Shown here piece by piece: positions 26,531 through 34,916 of a stretch of DNA of 38,301 nt. Position numbers and translations under genes: made by a program. Within the stretch, counting starts at the first letter, position 1. Every line of letters begins with the position of its first letter. Source of the stretch: Phycisphaera mikurensis (GTDB lineage Bacteria; Planctomycetota; Phycisphaerae; WQYP01); assembly GCA_022730455.1 (NCBI GenBank), contig DZDI01000013.1:1-38301 (forward strand). Direction: 5' to 3'. Under the pieces are notes generated by a model. The model saw only the letters and a program-made list of their open reading frames with translations, ran no database searches and was not told where the DNA came from.

Positions 26531-27070
26531 ATGAAAAAGCCGATGAACGAACTAATTGCTTTATCGCTGGACGGCGAATTAACCGCCGACGAACAGCGCG
26601 AGTTGGATCGGCGGCTGGCGGAAAACCCGTCATGGACTGCTCGTCTTGGCCACGAAAAAGCTTTAAGGAACCTTCGTAAATTGGCATGGCAGTTGGATAT
26701 GCCGTCCGATGATCAAACGCAGCGGCAAACGAAGTCGGCGCTCGATGCCATGCACGAGGCCACTGCGGTTGGTACCGTAAGGATGGTTAGGCTTTTGAGA
26801 ATAACGGCCGCTGCCGCCGTTTTGGCCCTTACGGCCGTGGGTGGTTTTATGGTTGGAAGAGCCAAGCCCATGGCTCCGGCGATGGTAACATCCACGCCCA
26901 TCGTGGGTTATACGGTGGATATCACCATGCGCAATGGCTCACGTGTGTCACAGACCTTTACCACTTTCCAACAGGCCGAGAAATTTGTCCGAGCCTATCG
27001 GTTGGAGCAAAAACTCGCGCCGCCTGAATCAACGCTCAAGGTGCAGGTGGCCAGCGAAGGTATTTTTTAA
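26531..27070 (+). CDS. Membrane anti-sigma-like protein without zinc-binding residues
   Basis: 179 aa. The N-terminal 35 residues (ELIALSLDGELTADEQRELD and RRLAENPSW) have the helical pattern of anti-sigma zinc-finger domains, but the Cys and His ligands are absent. A single membrane helix follows at about residues 92-112 (LLRITAAAAVLALTAVGGFMV), and a 65-residue outer domain with a strand-rich pattern. The position right after an ECF sigma gene and the topology (cytoplasmic N-terminus, periplasmic C-terminus) fit a sigma-sequestering role. No sequence signature proves it; the call is from context and general layout. Confidence 0.7.
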   Translation: MKKPMNELIALSLDGELTADEQRELDRRLAENPSWTARLGHEKALRNLRKLAWQLDMPSDDQTQRQTKSALDAMHEATAVGTVRMVRLLRITAAAAVLALTAVGGFMVGRAKPMAPAMVTSTPIVGYTVDITMRNGSRVSQTFTTFQQAEKFVRAYRLEQKLAPPESTLKVQVASEGIF

Positions 27071-27084
27071 TTCATGGAGTTCAC

Positions 27085-28464
27085 TTGCAGATGAACCTAC
27101 GTATGCGACTCGCCACGGCAGCGGCCAGTGGGCTGCTCACGCTGGTGGTTCCTCTCACCGCCGCCGTTCGGGCTCAACCCCGCGCCACTACCCAATCGGT
27201 TGCCCCTCCCTCGATGCGACAGGCTGCCGCCTTTGACCGCGAGACCCGCCGCATGTACCAGTACGTGACACGCTCATTGGTGGAGGTGCATTTAGACCGC
27301 GATGTGACCCAAATGCTTCCACCGTGGCTCCGTCATCGCTTCGTCCAATGGGAGGAGCGTTGGGTGACAAGGCACCAATTTCGACCAAGGGGGCCAAGGC
27401 CCTTCGGCGGTCGCGGACCTTCAATTACCATTCGTCCCGACATGGCTCGCAGGCCGAACCCGCAGAAACGGCGCATAGACGCCGATTCTTGGCTGAGTCA
27501 TTTGCAAAAACATCCCATTGGCCAACTCTTTCTTCTACAGCGCTTCTTGGTGATGAAACTCCATGCCTTTGGTAATCCCCATTTGATGCCGATACTCAAG
27601 GCCGTCCACTTGCGAATTGAATCTTACCACGGTGGTCTGCGCAACCGCGTGTATGGCTTAGTAACCGGCCAACAAGGCCATGTGTTGGTGCTTAGCGTTC
27701 TAGGTGCAGGGGCCACTGACAAAAAGGTAGCGGTTACGATCCCCGACGGACGGACTTGTACGGCTACAGTTCTGGGCGTGGACTTTCATAATGATATGAC
27801 AGAACTTCAACTGCCGAAGGATGTAAAGGTGCCCGGCATAAGGCTCTCGCCACGCTGGCCAAGGCAGGCGGAAATGGTACTCGCCATTAACGGCGGATCA
27901 CCCGGTATTAAATGGGTGCACCTCTGCGAAGCCATACATTGGCGGCATGCTGCACCGAATCAGCACGGCCGCCGCGTCGAGAATTTCCGCATCAACAGCT
28001 TTTTTCAAATGGTCCATTTGCCTCGTTTTTTTATAGATGTCAGGGGCCGATTGGCCGCAATATCCAGCAGCAATAGGGGGCTGGTGATGGGGGGTAAGTT
28101 TTCAATACTTCGGCAATTCATTGCAACCGGTTTGGCCACCGGCCCTCGCTTTGGTATTAAATACAAGCTCTTGCCGCCGCATTCAGCTTTACGAAAGGCA
28201 TATCCAATAATCGCAGCCCGTGCTGCGGCCGAGGTGCAGATGGTCTTTCCGCATACGCCTGCGAAATGGGCTGGTATTAAGCGACACGACATTCTCTTGA
28301 CGATCGACCAGATCCCCGTCGATCAGCTTCATGCCATCATTCAAGCTGCACGCCGCCGACCGGATGACATCCCCGTCACACTGCTGCGCAGTGGAAAGCT
28401 ACTCCATTTGACCATTAACCTGTTGCCCCGGCGTCAGCCTTCTCCGCAACGCACCGCGCCATAA
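27085..28464 (+). CDS. Exported HtrA-like protein with PDZ domain, catalytic residues apparently lost
   Basis: 459 aa with a signal peptide (LATAAASGLLTLVVPLTAAV, then ARAQ). Residues about 185-330 resemble the trypsin-like domain of HtrA/Deg proteins: YGLVTGQQGHVLVLSVLG, VAVTIPDGRTCTATVLGVD and HNDMTELQL correspond to the strands around the catalytic His and Asp. The His position is not histidine, and no GNSGGP serine motif occurs where HLPRFFIDVRGRLAAI stands. The C-terminal 75 residues are a PDZ domain (FPHTPAKWAGIKRHDILLTI and onward). It follows the anti-sigma-like gene by 14 bases. TTG at 27085 has GGAG five bases upstream; ATG at 27091 is the alternative. It may be a peptide-sensing pseudoprotease feeding the sigma switch, which is an inference. 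Confidence 0.72.
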   Translation: MQMNLRMRLATAAASGLLTLVVPLTAAVRAQPRATTQSVAPPSMRQAAAFDRETRRMYQYVTRSLVEVHLDRDVTQMLPPWLRHRFVQWEERWVTRHQFRPRGPRPFGGRGPSITIRPDMARRPNPQKRRIDADSWLSHLQKHPIGQLFLLQRFLVMKLHAFGNPHLMPILKAVHLRIESYHGGLRNRVYGLVTGQQGHVLVLSVLGAGATDKKVAVTIPDGRTCTATVLGVDFHNDMTELQLPKDVKVPGIRLSPRWPRQAEMVLAINGGSPGIKWVHLCEAIHWRHAAPNQHGRRVENFRINSFFQMVHLPRFFIDVRGRLAAISSSNRGLVMGGKFSILRQFIATGLATGPRFGIKYKLLPPHSALRKAYPIIAARAAAEVQMVFPHTPAKWAGIKRHDILLTIDQIPVDQLHAIIQAARRRPDDIPVTLLRSGKLLHLTINLLPRRQPSPQRTAP

Positions 28465-28470
28465 CAAAAT

Positions 28471-28500
28471 CCGTCGCCTTTGCGCTATAATGCCCGACGG
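28471..28500 (+). promoter_or_regulatory. TATAAT box inside a small inverted repeat
   Basis: CCGTCG (28471-28476) and CGACGG (28495-28500) flank a TATAAT hexamer (28486-28491), 45 bases before the aminotransferase start. The -35 position is poor. It could be a promoter for the next gene with an operator over it, or chance. Confidence 0.3.
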
Positions 28501-28535
28501 AATATTGGCGTAAGTATGCTGGAACATGAGCGAAA

Positions 28536-29936
28536 ATGACTGACCCCAAAACAAGCGGTTTTATCGACTGGGTGGAAGAGCACCGCGGTTCGCAATATTC
28601 CCTGCATCAGGAATATATCAACCCGGCGTTTGTCAAAATGCTTCAGGCGATTGGCTTTGACAAAAATTATACCCGAGGACAGGGGCCATACCTCTGGGAT
28701 GGCCAGGGCCATCAATACCTGGATTTACTTACGGGCTGGGGTGTTTTTATGCTGGGCCGCAATCATCCCCGGGTGCGTGAAGTGCTTAAGGAGATGATCG
28801 ATGCCGATAGCCCCAATTTGGTTCGTATGGATTGCAGCATTCTAAGCGGTTTGGTTGCCAAAGCGCTTGCCAGCCACATGCCCGATGGCCGCTGGCGAGT
28901 GTTTTTTACCAACAGCGGCACTGAGTCGGTGGAGGCGTCGCTAAAATTTGCCCGCGGCGTGACGGGCCGTCAGAAGGTAGTTTATTGTCACCATGCGTTT
29001 CATGGTTTGACTGCCGGATCGCTTTCCGTCAATGGCGCAACGTTTTTTCGTGAACGTTTTGGCCAGCTCGTACCCGGCTCCGTGGAGGTACCCTTTAACG
29101 ATCTTGCCGCCTTGGAAAAAGCCCTCGCTAATGGGGATGTCGCTGCTTTCATTCTTGAACCGATTCAAGGTAAGACGTGTGAAGTGGTGGCCGACGGCTA
29201 CCTGATCGAGGCCCAGCGATTGTGCCAAAAGACGGGCGCTTTGCTCATTCTCGATGAAGTGCAGACAGGTATGGGACGCACGGGCAAATGGTTCGGCTTT
29301 CAGCATTGGCCGGGAGTCGAACCCGACATGGTGTGTGTGGCCAAGGGGCTCTCGGGCGGCTTTGTGCCGGTAGGGGCCGTCATTTGTAAGGCCCACATCA
29401 TGGAAGCGGTCTTCAATTCCATGGAGCGCTGCGTCGTGCATTCCAACACCTATGGCCAAAATGATCTGGCAATGGCCGCCGCGATGGCCAGCATCCAGGT
29501 GATTGAAGATGAGCATCTGGTGGAAAATGCCGCCGAGCTGGGTGAGGCGACAATTGTCCGCCTGCGTGAAATTGGTAAAACCTGCCCCTTTGTCACCGAG
29601 GTGCGGGGTAAAGGATTGATGTTCGGCATAGATTTTGCCAAGCCTGAAAAATCTATTAAATTACGCTTGGCGTGGGATGCACTGCATAAATTGAACTTCG
29701 GCGTATTCGGACAGGTGATCGTGGTGCCGCTCATGCAGAAACACCGCATTCTGACTCAGGTGGCCGGATATCATACCGAAGTTATTAAATTTTTACCACC
29801 TTTGGTGGTGACTCAGGCCGATATGGACTGGTTTCTCAATGCCATGGATGAGACCCTGGCTGATACACAACGTATTCCGGGCGCGGCTTGGGACACCGTG
29901 ATGAGTCTGGCTAAAAATGTTCTTCGGCCTGGATGA
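28536..29936 (+). CDS. Class III PLP-dependent aminotransferase, HpnO-like
   Basis: 466 aa, fold-type I aminotransferase of the acetylornithine/ornithine class. Visible are the FTNSGTESVEASLKFAR phosphate-binding loop, YCHHAFHGLT, LILDEVQTGMGRTG with Asp240, and AKGLSGGFVPVGA with the PLP lysine at 270. The general text (YINPAFVKMLQ near the start, HSNTYGQNDLAMAA, and the C-terminal ILTQVAGYHTEVIKFLPPLV) is closer in my memory to the HpnO family than to arginine-pathway enzymes. HpnO makes aminobacteriohopanetriol in hopanoid synthesis. An HpnN-like transporter gene follows after 50 bases, which supports the idea. No other hopanoid gene is seen, so the substrate stays open. Confidence 0.85.
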   Translation: MTDPKTSGFIDWVEEHRGSQYSLHQEYINPAFVKMLQAIGFDKNYTRGQGPYLWDGQGHQYLDLLTGWGVFMLGRNHPRVREVLKEMIDADSPNLVRMDCSILSGLVAKALASHMPDGRWRVFFTNSGTESVEASLKFARGVTGRQKVVYCHHAFHGLTAGSLSVNGATFFRERFGQLVPGSVEVPFNDLAALEKALANGDVAAFILEPIQGKTCEVVADGYLIEAQRLCQKTGALLILDEVQTGMGRTGKWFGFQHWPGVEPDMVCVAKGLSGGFVPVGAVICKAHIMEAVFNSMERCVVHSNTYGQNDLAMAAAMASIQVIEDEHLVENAAELGEATIVRLREIGKTCPFVTEVRGKGLMFGIDFAKPEKSIKLRLAWDALHKLNFGVFGQVIVVPLMQKHRILTQVAGYHTEVIKFLPPLVVTQADMDWFLNAMDETLADTQRIPGAAWDTVMSLAKNVLRPG

Positions 29937-29948
29937 CGGGCGGTTGCG

Positions 29949-29978
29949 TTGAATAGGTATGTGTTGACCATCTATACT
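29949..29978 (+). promoter_or_regulatory. Possible promoter just ahead of the RND transporter
   Basis: TTGAAT (29949-29954), 18 bases, TATACT (29973-29978). Transcription would begin within a few bases of the ATG at 29987, and no Shine-Dalgarno is present there, so a leaderless mRNA is possible. Confidence 0.35.
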
Positions 29979-29986
29979 GAATTGCC

Positions 29987-32716
29987 ATGCACCTGATCCA
30001 GCGGAAAATGCTTGCCTTCGTCCTGCTGGTGGTTCGTCATCCGCGCTGGGTCCTGTCGCTCGGACTGGCGATGACGGTCGTCGGCGCCTTGTTGGCCGTT
30101 TTTTTTCTCCCCATTTCGACCGATCAAAACAAGCTCTTTTCCGCCCGCGTGCCCTTCTTTCATCGATACTTGCAGTACATCCATGATTTTCCGGAAAATG
30201 AAGCCGCTTATGTCGTAATAACCGCACGTCATGGCCATTCGCCGCCACCCGCCCGGCAGTGGATTGCCGCCGCCAACGCCGTCGCAGACGCCCTGCGTCA
30301 CCTAAAGACCTACGTGCGTGCCGTTGACTCTCACATACCCGTCAAACGCCTGGGGGCACGGGCCATTTGCTTTGCTTCACCCCGGCAGGTTACCGGGGCC
30401 ATCGCCGCCCAACCGACGGTGGGGCGGTTGGCTCAGCTCTTTACCGGTGACTCCGTGCTAAAAAATAATCTATTGGGAAAAAATCGATTGCTCACCCTGC
30501 TGACGCATTTCCCTCATTCCCATTCGCAGGCTGACGGGTTTTTGCAGAGGCTGGCCAACTCGCTCCGCTTTGCGCTTTCTCATCCCCGCACGGACCACCG
30601 GGACGCACGCACGATTGCCCGGATTTTGGCCCCCGGCGTGCCATCCCCACTGGATAAGGGTTACTATTATTTTCCCTCCGCCAGCAACCCCGGCCGCTAT
30701 GTACTGGTCATCAATGTCTTTCCCCGCTTCACCTACGATTCGCTCTCCGCCGTATCACTGCCACTGGAAAAAATTCGCGCCGCCATGCTCCGCGCTGCCG
30801 GCCCCTACACGGCCGAGTTCCATTTTGGCCTTACGGGACGCCCGGTACTGGCGGCCGATGAAATGCGCATCACCACACACGATACCAATTGCGCCGAGGC
30901 CCTGGCGATGACCGTGGTGCTGATCGGCTTGATCCTGATGCTTCGGTCGGTCTGGCTGGCGCTGGCCGCCGGACTCTCGCTGGTGGCGGCCATCGCATGG
31001 ACTTTTGGCTTCGCCACCATCGCTGTGGGGCAACTCAATTTGTTATCCACCGTGTTTGTCATAGCGATGATCGGTATCGGCATGGACTATATTATTCAAA
31101 TATTAGTTCGGTATCGCCATGAGGTACGTCGATATACCCGCCCGGATGCCGTATGGATGAGGGTGTTCCGATACACCGGCCCGGCGGTCGCCACCGCGTG
31201 CTGTGGAGCTTCAGCGGCGTTTCTCGTGGCTCTGACGACACACTTCACCGGCGATGCCGAGCTCGGACTCATTGCCGGTGGTGGATTGCTGTTTTCGCTC
31301 GTGGCGGGCTTCACCGTCTTGCCGGCCATGCTCATCATCTGGCCGCCTAAATTCAAACCCGTGCCAACGGCCAGACGCTTCGCCCATCACAAGCCTCCAC
31401 CGAAGGCCAGTCGGTTTAAGTTCGCCGCATTGGCCGTGTGGCTCGCGACCATCGGGGCACTAAGCCCGTTTGCGCTCCATGTTACGTTTAATCCCAATCT
31501 CCTGAAGCTGCAGGCACGCGGCTTGAAATCGGTGGAACTTATAAAAGACATGCCGTCATGGTACGCCGTCGTACTCTCGCATCACCCCGAAAAATTACAG
31601 GCTTTGCAGGATCGTCTAAATCGCAGCATTCGGCCCGGTTCACAAATCGCCTCCACCAGCAGTCTCTTTGACGCTCTCCGCAACCAGAAGGTTTTGGCCC
31701 GGGGTAGCCGCATATTTTCCAGCATCGATTGGCATCCCCCTCCCGCCTTGAGTGCCGCGGACATCCTCCCGCTTTATATTGCCGTGCAGCAGCTCGCAGC
31801 GACGTTGAACGTCCGCCGTCATCCACCAACATCCGTGGCGGCTCTTGAGCAAATGGCTGCCGTACTGCACCATATCAAACCGGCGCTGGCCGCCACGCGG
31901 CTTACAGCATGGCAGCATCAATGGATGCTTTCCCTGCAACAATTGGCGGCCAAATTATCGCCACCGCCCATTGACCCAATGCAATTGCCTTCGGCGGTAA
32001 AAAATCATTTCATTGGGCGATCTGGCGTGTGGGCACTCTATATTCATCCGCGTTGGAATTTATGGATAAACCAGAATCTGCGCGATTTTGTCCACACTCT
32101 CAGGGGAAAGAAAATGCCCAGTGGCCTCCGCACCCACGGGCTTGTGCCGGAGAATATGAATTTGACGGGCATCGCTCCTCAACTCTACGATTCAACACAA
32201 TCCATCAAACAGGCTTTTGTGCAGTGCACCATCTTGGCGCTCGCGCTGGTCATTGTGATCGTGTTGCTGGACCTGCGAAACGTAGGGCAAACCATCCTGA
32301 CGGTCGGCGTGCTGCTCCTGGGGCTGCCGATGCTCGCGTGTGTTATGGGCCTCCTGCATCTGGATTGGAACTTTGCCAACTTTTTCGCCATGCCTATTTT
32401 GATCGGTGCCGGCCACGAATATGGTGTATTTATGACGCACCGATATCGCGAGAGCCTGCACAACCCGCGCCGTGTCTGGCGCTTCTGGGATGTTAGCGAA
32501 CGAGCCTTGTTGATGTGTGCTTTTGTAACATGTTCAGCCTTCGGATTTCTTGCGCTGGGGCGCGATCGCGGCATCGCGAGTCTGGGTTTGGTCATGACTA
32601 TTGGGATTGCGTGCATTTATCTCGCTGCCATTCTGGTCATCCGGCCTATCTTGGTGTGGCGGCTGGCGCATAAAAATGTTTATGCCGATGTATGTGACTG
32701 GGACGATGAGGTGTAA
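29987..32716 (+). CDS. MMPL/RND-family transporter, HpnN-like
   Basis: 909 aa with two repeated halves. Each half has a leading membrane helix, a large periplasmic domain and a block of five helices: first half about residues 300-445, with a VFVIAMIGIGMDYIIQILV segment; second half about 740-895, with FANFFAMPILIGAGHEYGVF. A motif such as GIGMDY/GAGHEY in the middle helix marks MMPL and HpnN-type lipid exporters. Size and layout match hopanoid-associated HpnN (roughly 850-900 aa), which moves hopanoids to the outer membrane. Neighbouring the HpnO-like aminotransferase strengthens this. Other lipid cargo cannot be excluded. It has no clear ribosome-binding site. Confidence 0.85.
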   Translation: MHLIQRKMLAFVLLVVRHPRWVLSLGLAMTVVGALLAVFFLPISTDQNKLFSARVPFFHRYLQYIHDFPENEAAYVVITARHGHSPPPARQWIAAANAVADALRHLKTYVRAVDSHIPVKRLGARAICFASPRQVTGAIAAQPTVGRLAQLFTGDSVLKNNLLGKNRLLTLLTHFPHSHSQADGFLQRLANSLRFALSHPRTDHRDARTIARILAPGVPSPLDKGYYYFPSASNPGRYVLVINVFPRFTYDSLSAVSLPLEKIRAAMLRAAGPYTAEFHFGLTGRPVLAADEMRITTHDTNCAEALAMTVVLIGLILMLRSVWLALAAGLSLVAAIAWTFGFATIAVGQLNLLSTVFVIAMIGIGMDYIIQILVRYRHEVRRYTRPDAVWMRVFRYTGPAVATACCGASAAFLVALTTHFTGDAELGLIAGGGLLFSLVAGFTVLPAMLIIWPPKFKPVPTARRFAHHKPPPKASRFKFAALAVWLATIGALSPFALHVTFNPNLLKLQARGLKSVELIKDMPSWYAVVLSHHPEKLQALQDRLNRSIRPGSQIASTSSLFDALRNQKVLARGSRIFSSIDWHPPPALSAADILPLYIAVQQLAATLNVRRHPPTSVAALEQMAAVLHHIKPALAATRLTAWQHQWMLSLQQLAAKLSPPPIDPMQLPSAVKNHFIGRSGVWALYIHPRWNLWINQNLRDFVHTLRGKKMPSGLRTHGLVPENMNLTGIAPQLYDSTQSIKQAFVQCTILALALVIVIVLLDLRNVGQTILTVGVLLLGLPMLACVMGLLHLDWNFANFFAMPILIGAGHEYGVFMTHRYRESLHNPRRVWRFWDVSERALLMCAFVTCSAFGFLALGRDRGIASLGLVMTIGIACIYLAAILVIRPILVWRLAHKNVYADVCDWDDEV

Positions 32717-32783
32717 TGGCGCGTGTTTCGGTTAATATAACCCCGGTTTTGGATGACTCTGGCAGTGGTAATGGGTGAAATAC

Positions 32784-33761
32784 ATGACGAATTCAAACGT
32801 GCAGCGTGTGCTGGTAACCGGTGCAGCGGGGTTTTTGGGGTCGCATCTAACCGATCGACTTCTGGACCTAGGCCACGAAGTCATCGGTGTGGATTCCATG
32901 ATCACCGGATCGGCTGACAACGTCGGCCACCTTACAGGTCACCCGAGATTCAAATTGCTTACCGCCGACTTGGCCCGTGGTTTACCACCGGAAATCAAAG
33001 AGCAGACTTTTGACCGCATTTGGCATTTGGCCAGCCCCGCCAGTCCCGTCGGATACGTCAAACAGCAGGTCATCACCCTTAAAGTCAATGCCATCGCTAC
33101 GATCGAATTGCTTGAATTGGCGGAAAAATCGCACGCCCGGATATTTGTGGCTTCAACCAGCGAATGCTATGGCGATCCGCTGGAACATCCGCAAAAAGAG
33201 ACCTATTGGGGAAATGTTAATCCCGTCGGGATGCGCAGCATGTATGACGAAAGTAAACGCTTCATGGAAGCGGCCGCCATGGTATATCACCGCGAACGCG
33301 GCGTCGATACCCGGATTGTCCGCATCTTCAATACCTACGGCCCCCGGCTTGCGGTGGACGATGGCCGCGTGGTCGTGGCGTTCATTAAACAGGCACTTCA
33401 CGGCGAACCCCTTACTGTGCAGGGTGATGGGACGCAAACTCGGTCGCTTTGTTATGTAGATGATGAAATTCGCGGTTTTCTCCTCCTGATGGAATCTCCG
33501 GACTATCACCTGCCCGTTAACATCGGCAATCCCGATGAGGTTTCAGTGATGCACATTGCTGAAGAAATAAAAGCACTTTGTGGTTCCAAAAGTGCCATTC
33601 AACATGCCCCCTTGCCGCCCGATGATCCGCGCCAACGTTGTCCGGACATCTCCCTGGCCAAATCTTTGCTGGGATGGAAACCCACCATCAGCCGACGTGA
33701 CGGCTTACTGCGAACAATTGAATATTACCGCCAAAAACTGGGCATTTCAGCCGCCGTATAA
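32784..33761 (+). CDS. UDP-glucuronate decarboxylase-like extended SDR
   Basis: About 325 aa. The nucleotide-binding motif is VTGAAGFLGSH (Gly13, Gly16, Gly19), and the catalytic pair is in MYDESKRF (Tyr154, Lys158). The segments HLASPASPVGY, STSECYGDP and RIFNTYGPRLAVDDGRVVVA, and GDGTQTRSLCYVDD, are those of UDP-glucuronate decarboxylases (UXS), which make UDP-xylose from UDP-glucuronate using bound NAD. A link to the preceding transporter is possible by position only. ATG at 32784 is chosen (GGGTG upstream); GTG at 32775 would add three residues. The convergent P-II gene ends about 100 bases away. Confidence 0.88.
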   Translation: MTNSNVQRVLVTGAAGFLGSHLTDRLLDLGHEVIGVDSMITGSADNVGHLTGHPRFKLLTADLARGLPPEIKEQTFDRIWHLASPASPVGYVKQQVITLKVNAIATIELLELAEKSHARIFVASTSECYGDPLEHPQKETYWGNVNPVGMRSMYDESKRFMEAAAMVYHRERGVDTRIVRIFNTYGPRLAVDDGRVVVAFIKQALHGEPLTVQGDGTQTRSLCYVDDEIRGFLLLMESPDYHLPVNIGNPDEVSVMHIAEEIKALCGSKSAIQHAPLPPDDPRQRCPDISLAKSLLGWKPTISRRDGLLRTIEYYRQKLGISAAV

Positions 33762-33859
33762 TCCCGACCGGCGGCGCTGGCTGATATACCTGCTGACAGG
33801 TTACACATTTACCGGGCTGCACTGGAGGCGTCCGGCGTAACGCTGCATCTTGGTGCAGC

Positions 33860-34213
33860 TCAAATGGCTTCTGATCCCGTGGTGCCGTCACTGATACGGA
33901 TCACGGACTCCAGCGGCAAAACAAAAATTTTACCGTCTCCCACCTGCCCCTTGCCATCCACGCCCGTACGCGCCGCTTTCAGAATGGCCGATATCGTAGG
34001 CTCCACAAACTGATCGTTGACCGCAATATCCAACCGCACCTTGCGGATCAGATTCACCTGCATCGCCTGGCCTCGAAAGTATTCCGTATGCCCTTTCTGG
34101 CGGCCATACCCCTGCACGTCGCTGACGCTGAGACGAAAAACCTCAACTTCGCTCAGTGCCATCTTGATGGCGTCCAAGCGGTAAGGTTGAACAATTGCTA
34201 TGATCCACTTCAC
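33860..34213 (-). CDS. P-II nitrogen regulatory protein (copy 1)
   Basis: 117 aa. P-II trimers read ATP/ADP and 2-oxoglutarate and control ammonium transport and nitrogen metabolism. The family core is intact: MKWIIAIVQPYRLDAIKMAL, GYGRQKGHTEYFRG and VGDGKIFVLPLESVIRI. The T-loop carries Met at position 51, where E. coli GlnB and GlnK have the uridylylated Tyr, so this control is unlikely. There are about five extra residues between ARTG and VGDGK, in the B-loop. Start is GTG at 34213 with AGGGGGA seven bases upstream. The P-II copy 2 gene lies 127 bases upstream on the same strand and amt beyond it. Confidence 0.95.
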   Translation of the reverse strand: MKWIIAIVQPYRLDAIKMALSEVEVFRLSVSDVQGYGRQKGHTEYFRGQAMQVNLIRKVRLDIAVNDQFVEPTISAILKAARTGVDGKGQVGDGKIFVLPLESVIRISDGTTGSEAI

Positions 34214-34340
34214 AATAAAATCCCCCTGAAAGCCACATGTAACTCACACACCGGGCCGCGATAACCGTGCGTTGGCCTGATTAAATTAACCGCTTTCGTC
34301 TTTTTGGCCAATATACGCCGGCCTCCAGTCGAGCAGGCGC

Positions 34341-34694
34341 CTAAAGGGCGTCGGGCCCGGATACCCCATCACTGATCCGCAGGGCGGTGTCGATGGGCAG
34401 GATGAAAATTTTACCGTCACCCACCTGCCCGCGCCCGCCGGCACCCGTGCGGGCCGCGCGGATGATAGCGTCGGTGACCGTCTGCACCTGTCCATCGGCA
34501 ACGGCTATGTCCAGTCGCACTTTACGGATGAGATTGGTTTGACTCGATTCACCGCGAAAAAACTCAGTATGCCCCTTTTGTCGCCCATACCCTTGAATAT
34601 CAGATACTGTCAATCTGAAAATTTCCGCCTCAGTCAGCGCTAATTTAACCGATTCTAGGCGATGAGGTTGTATGACAGCAATAATCCATTTCAT
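34341..34694 (-). CDS. P-II nitrogen regulatory protein (copy 2)
   Basis: 117 aa, a paralogue of the neighbouring P-II protein. The core reads MKWIIAVIQPHRLESVKLAL, GYGRQKGHTEFFRG and GDGKIFILPID. The T-loop has Ser at 50 and 51 and no Tyr51; these serines might be modified instead, but that is speculation. The same roughly five-residue B-loop insertion is present, so it predates the duplication. Start ATG at 34694 has AAAAGG ten bases upstream. The gene follows the amt terminator, so it is expected to have its own promoter. A pairing of P-II with Amt is typical for GlnK-AmtB control. Confidence 0.95.
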   Translation of the reverse strand: MKWIIAVIQPHRLESVKLALTEAEIFRLTVSDIQGYGRQKGHTEFFRGESSQTNLIRKVRLDIAVADGQVQTVTDAIIRAARTGAGGRGQVGDGKIFILPIDTALRISDGVSGPDAL

Positions 34695-34831
34695 TAATTC
34701 TGTACCTTTTTCATCGTGAGAGTAAATTCAATCCATCGGTATTTTCACCGGATGGCTAACCGCACTACCTATCCTGCGCTACTGGCCCTGCAGAATACAC
34801 ACTTTCGATTCTACAGGTAATTGCCGCGTTA

Positions 34832-34871
34832 TAAAACGAAAGCGGCTGGGGATTATTAAATCCCCAGCCGC
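34832..34871 (-). terminator. Rho-independent terminator of amt
   Basis: On the minus strand, GCGGCTGGGGA and its exact complement TCCCCAGCCGC form an 11-bp stem with an 8-base loop, followed by TTTCGTTTTA. It lies 45 bases after the amt stop codon and separates amt from the P-II genes. Confidence 0.88.
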
Positions 34872-34916
34872 AGTGAGCAACCATCGCAGTATGGCTTGCA
34901 GTCAGCAGCCTGAACT

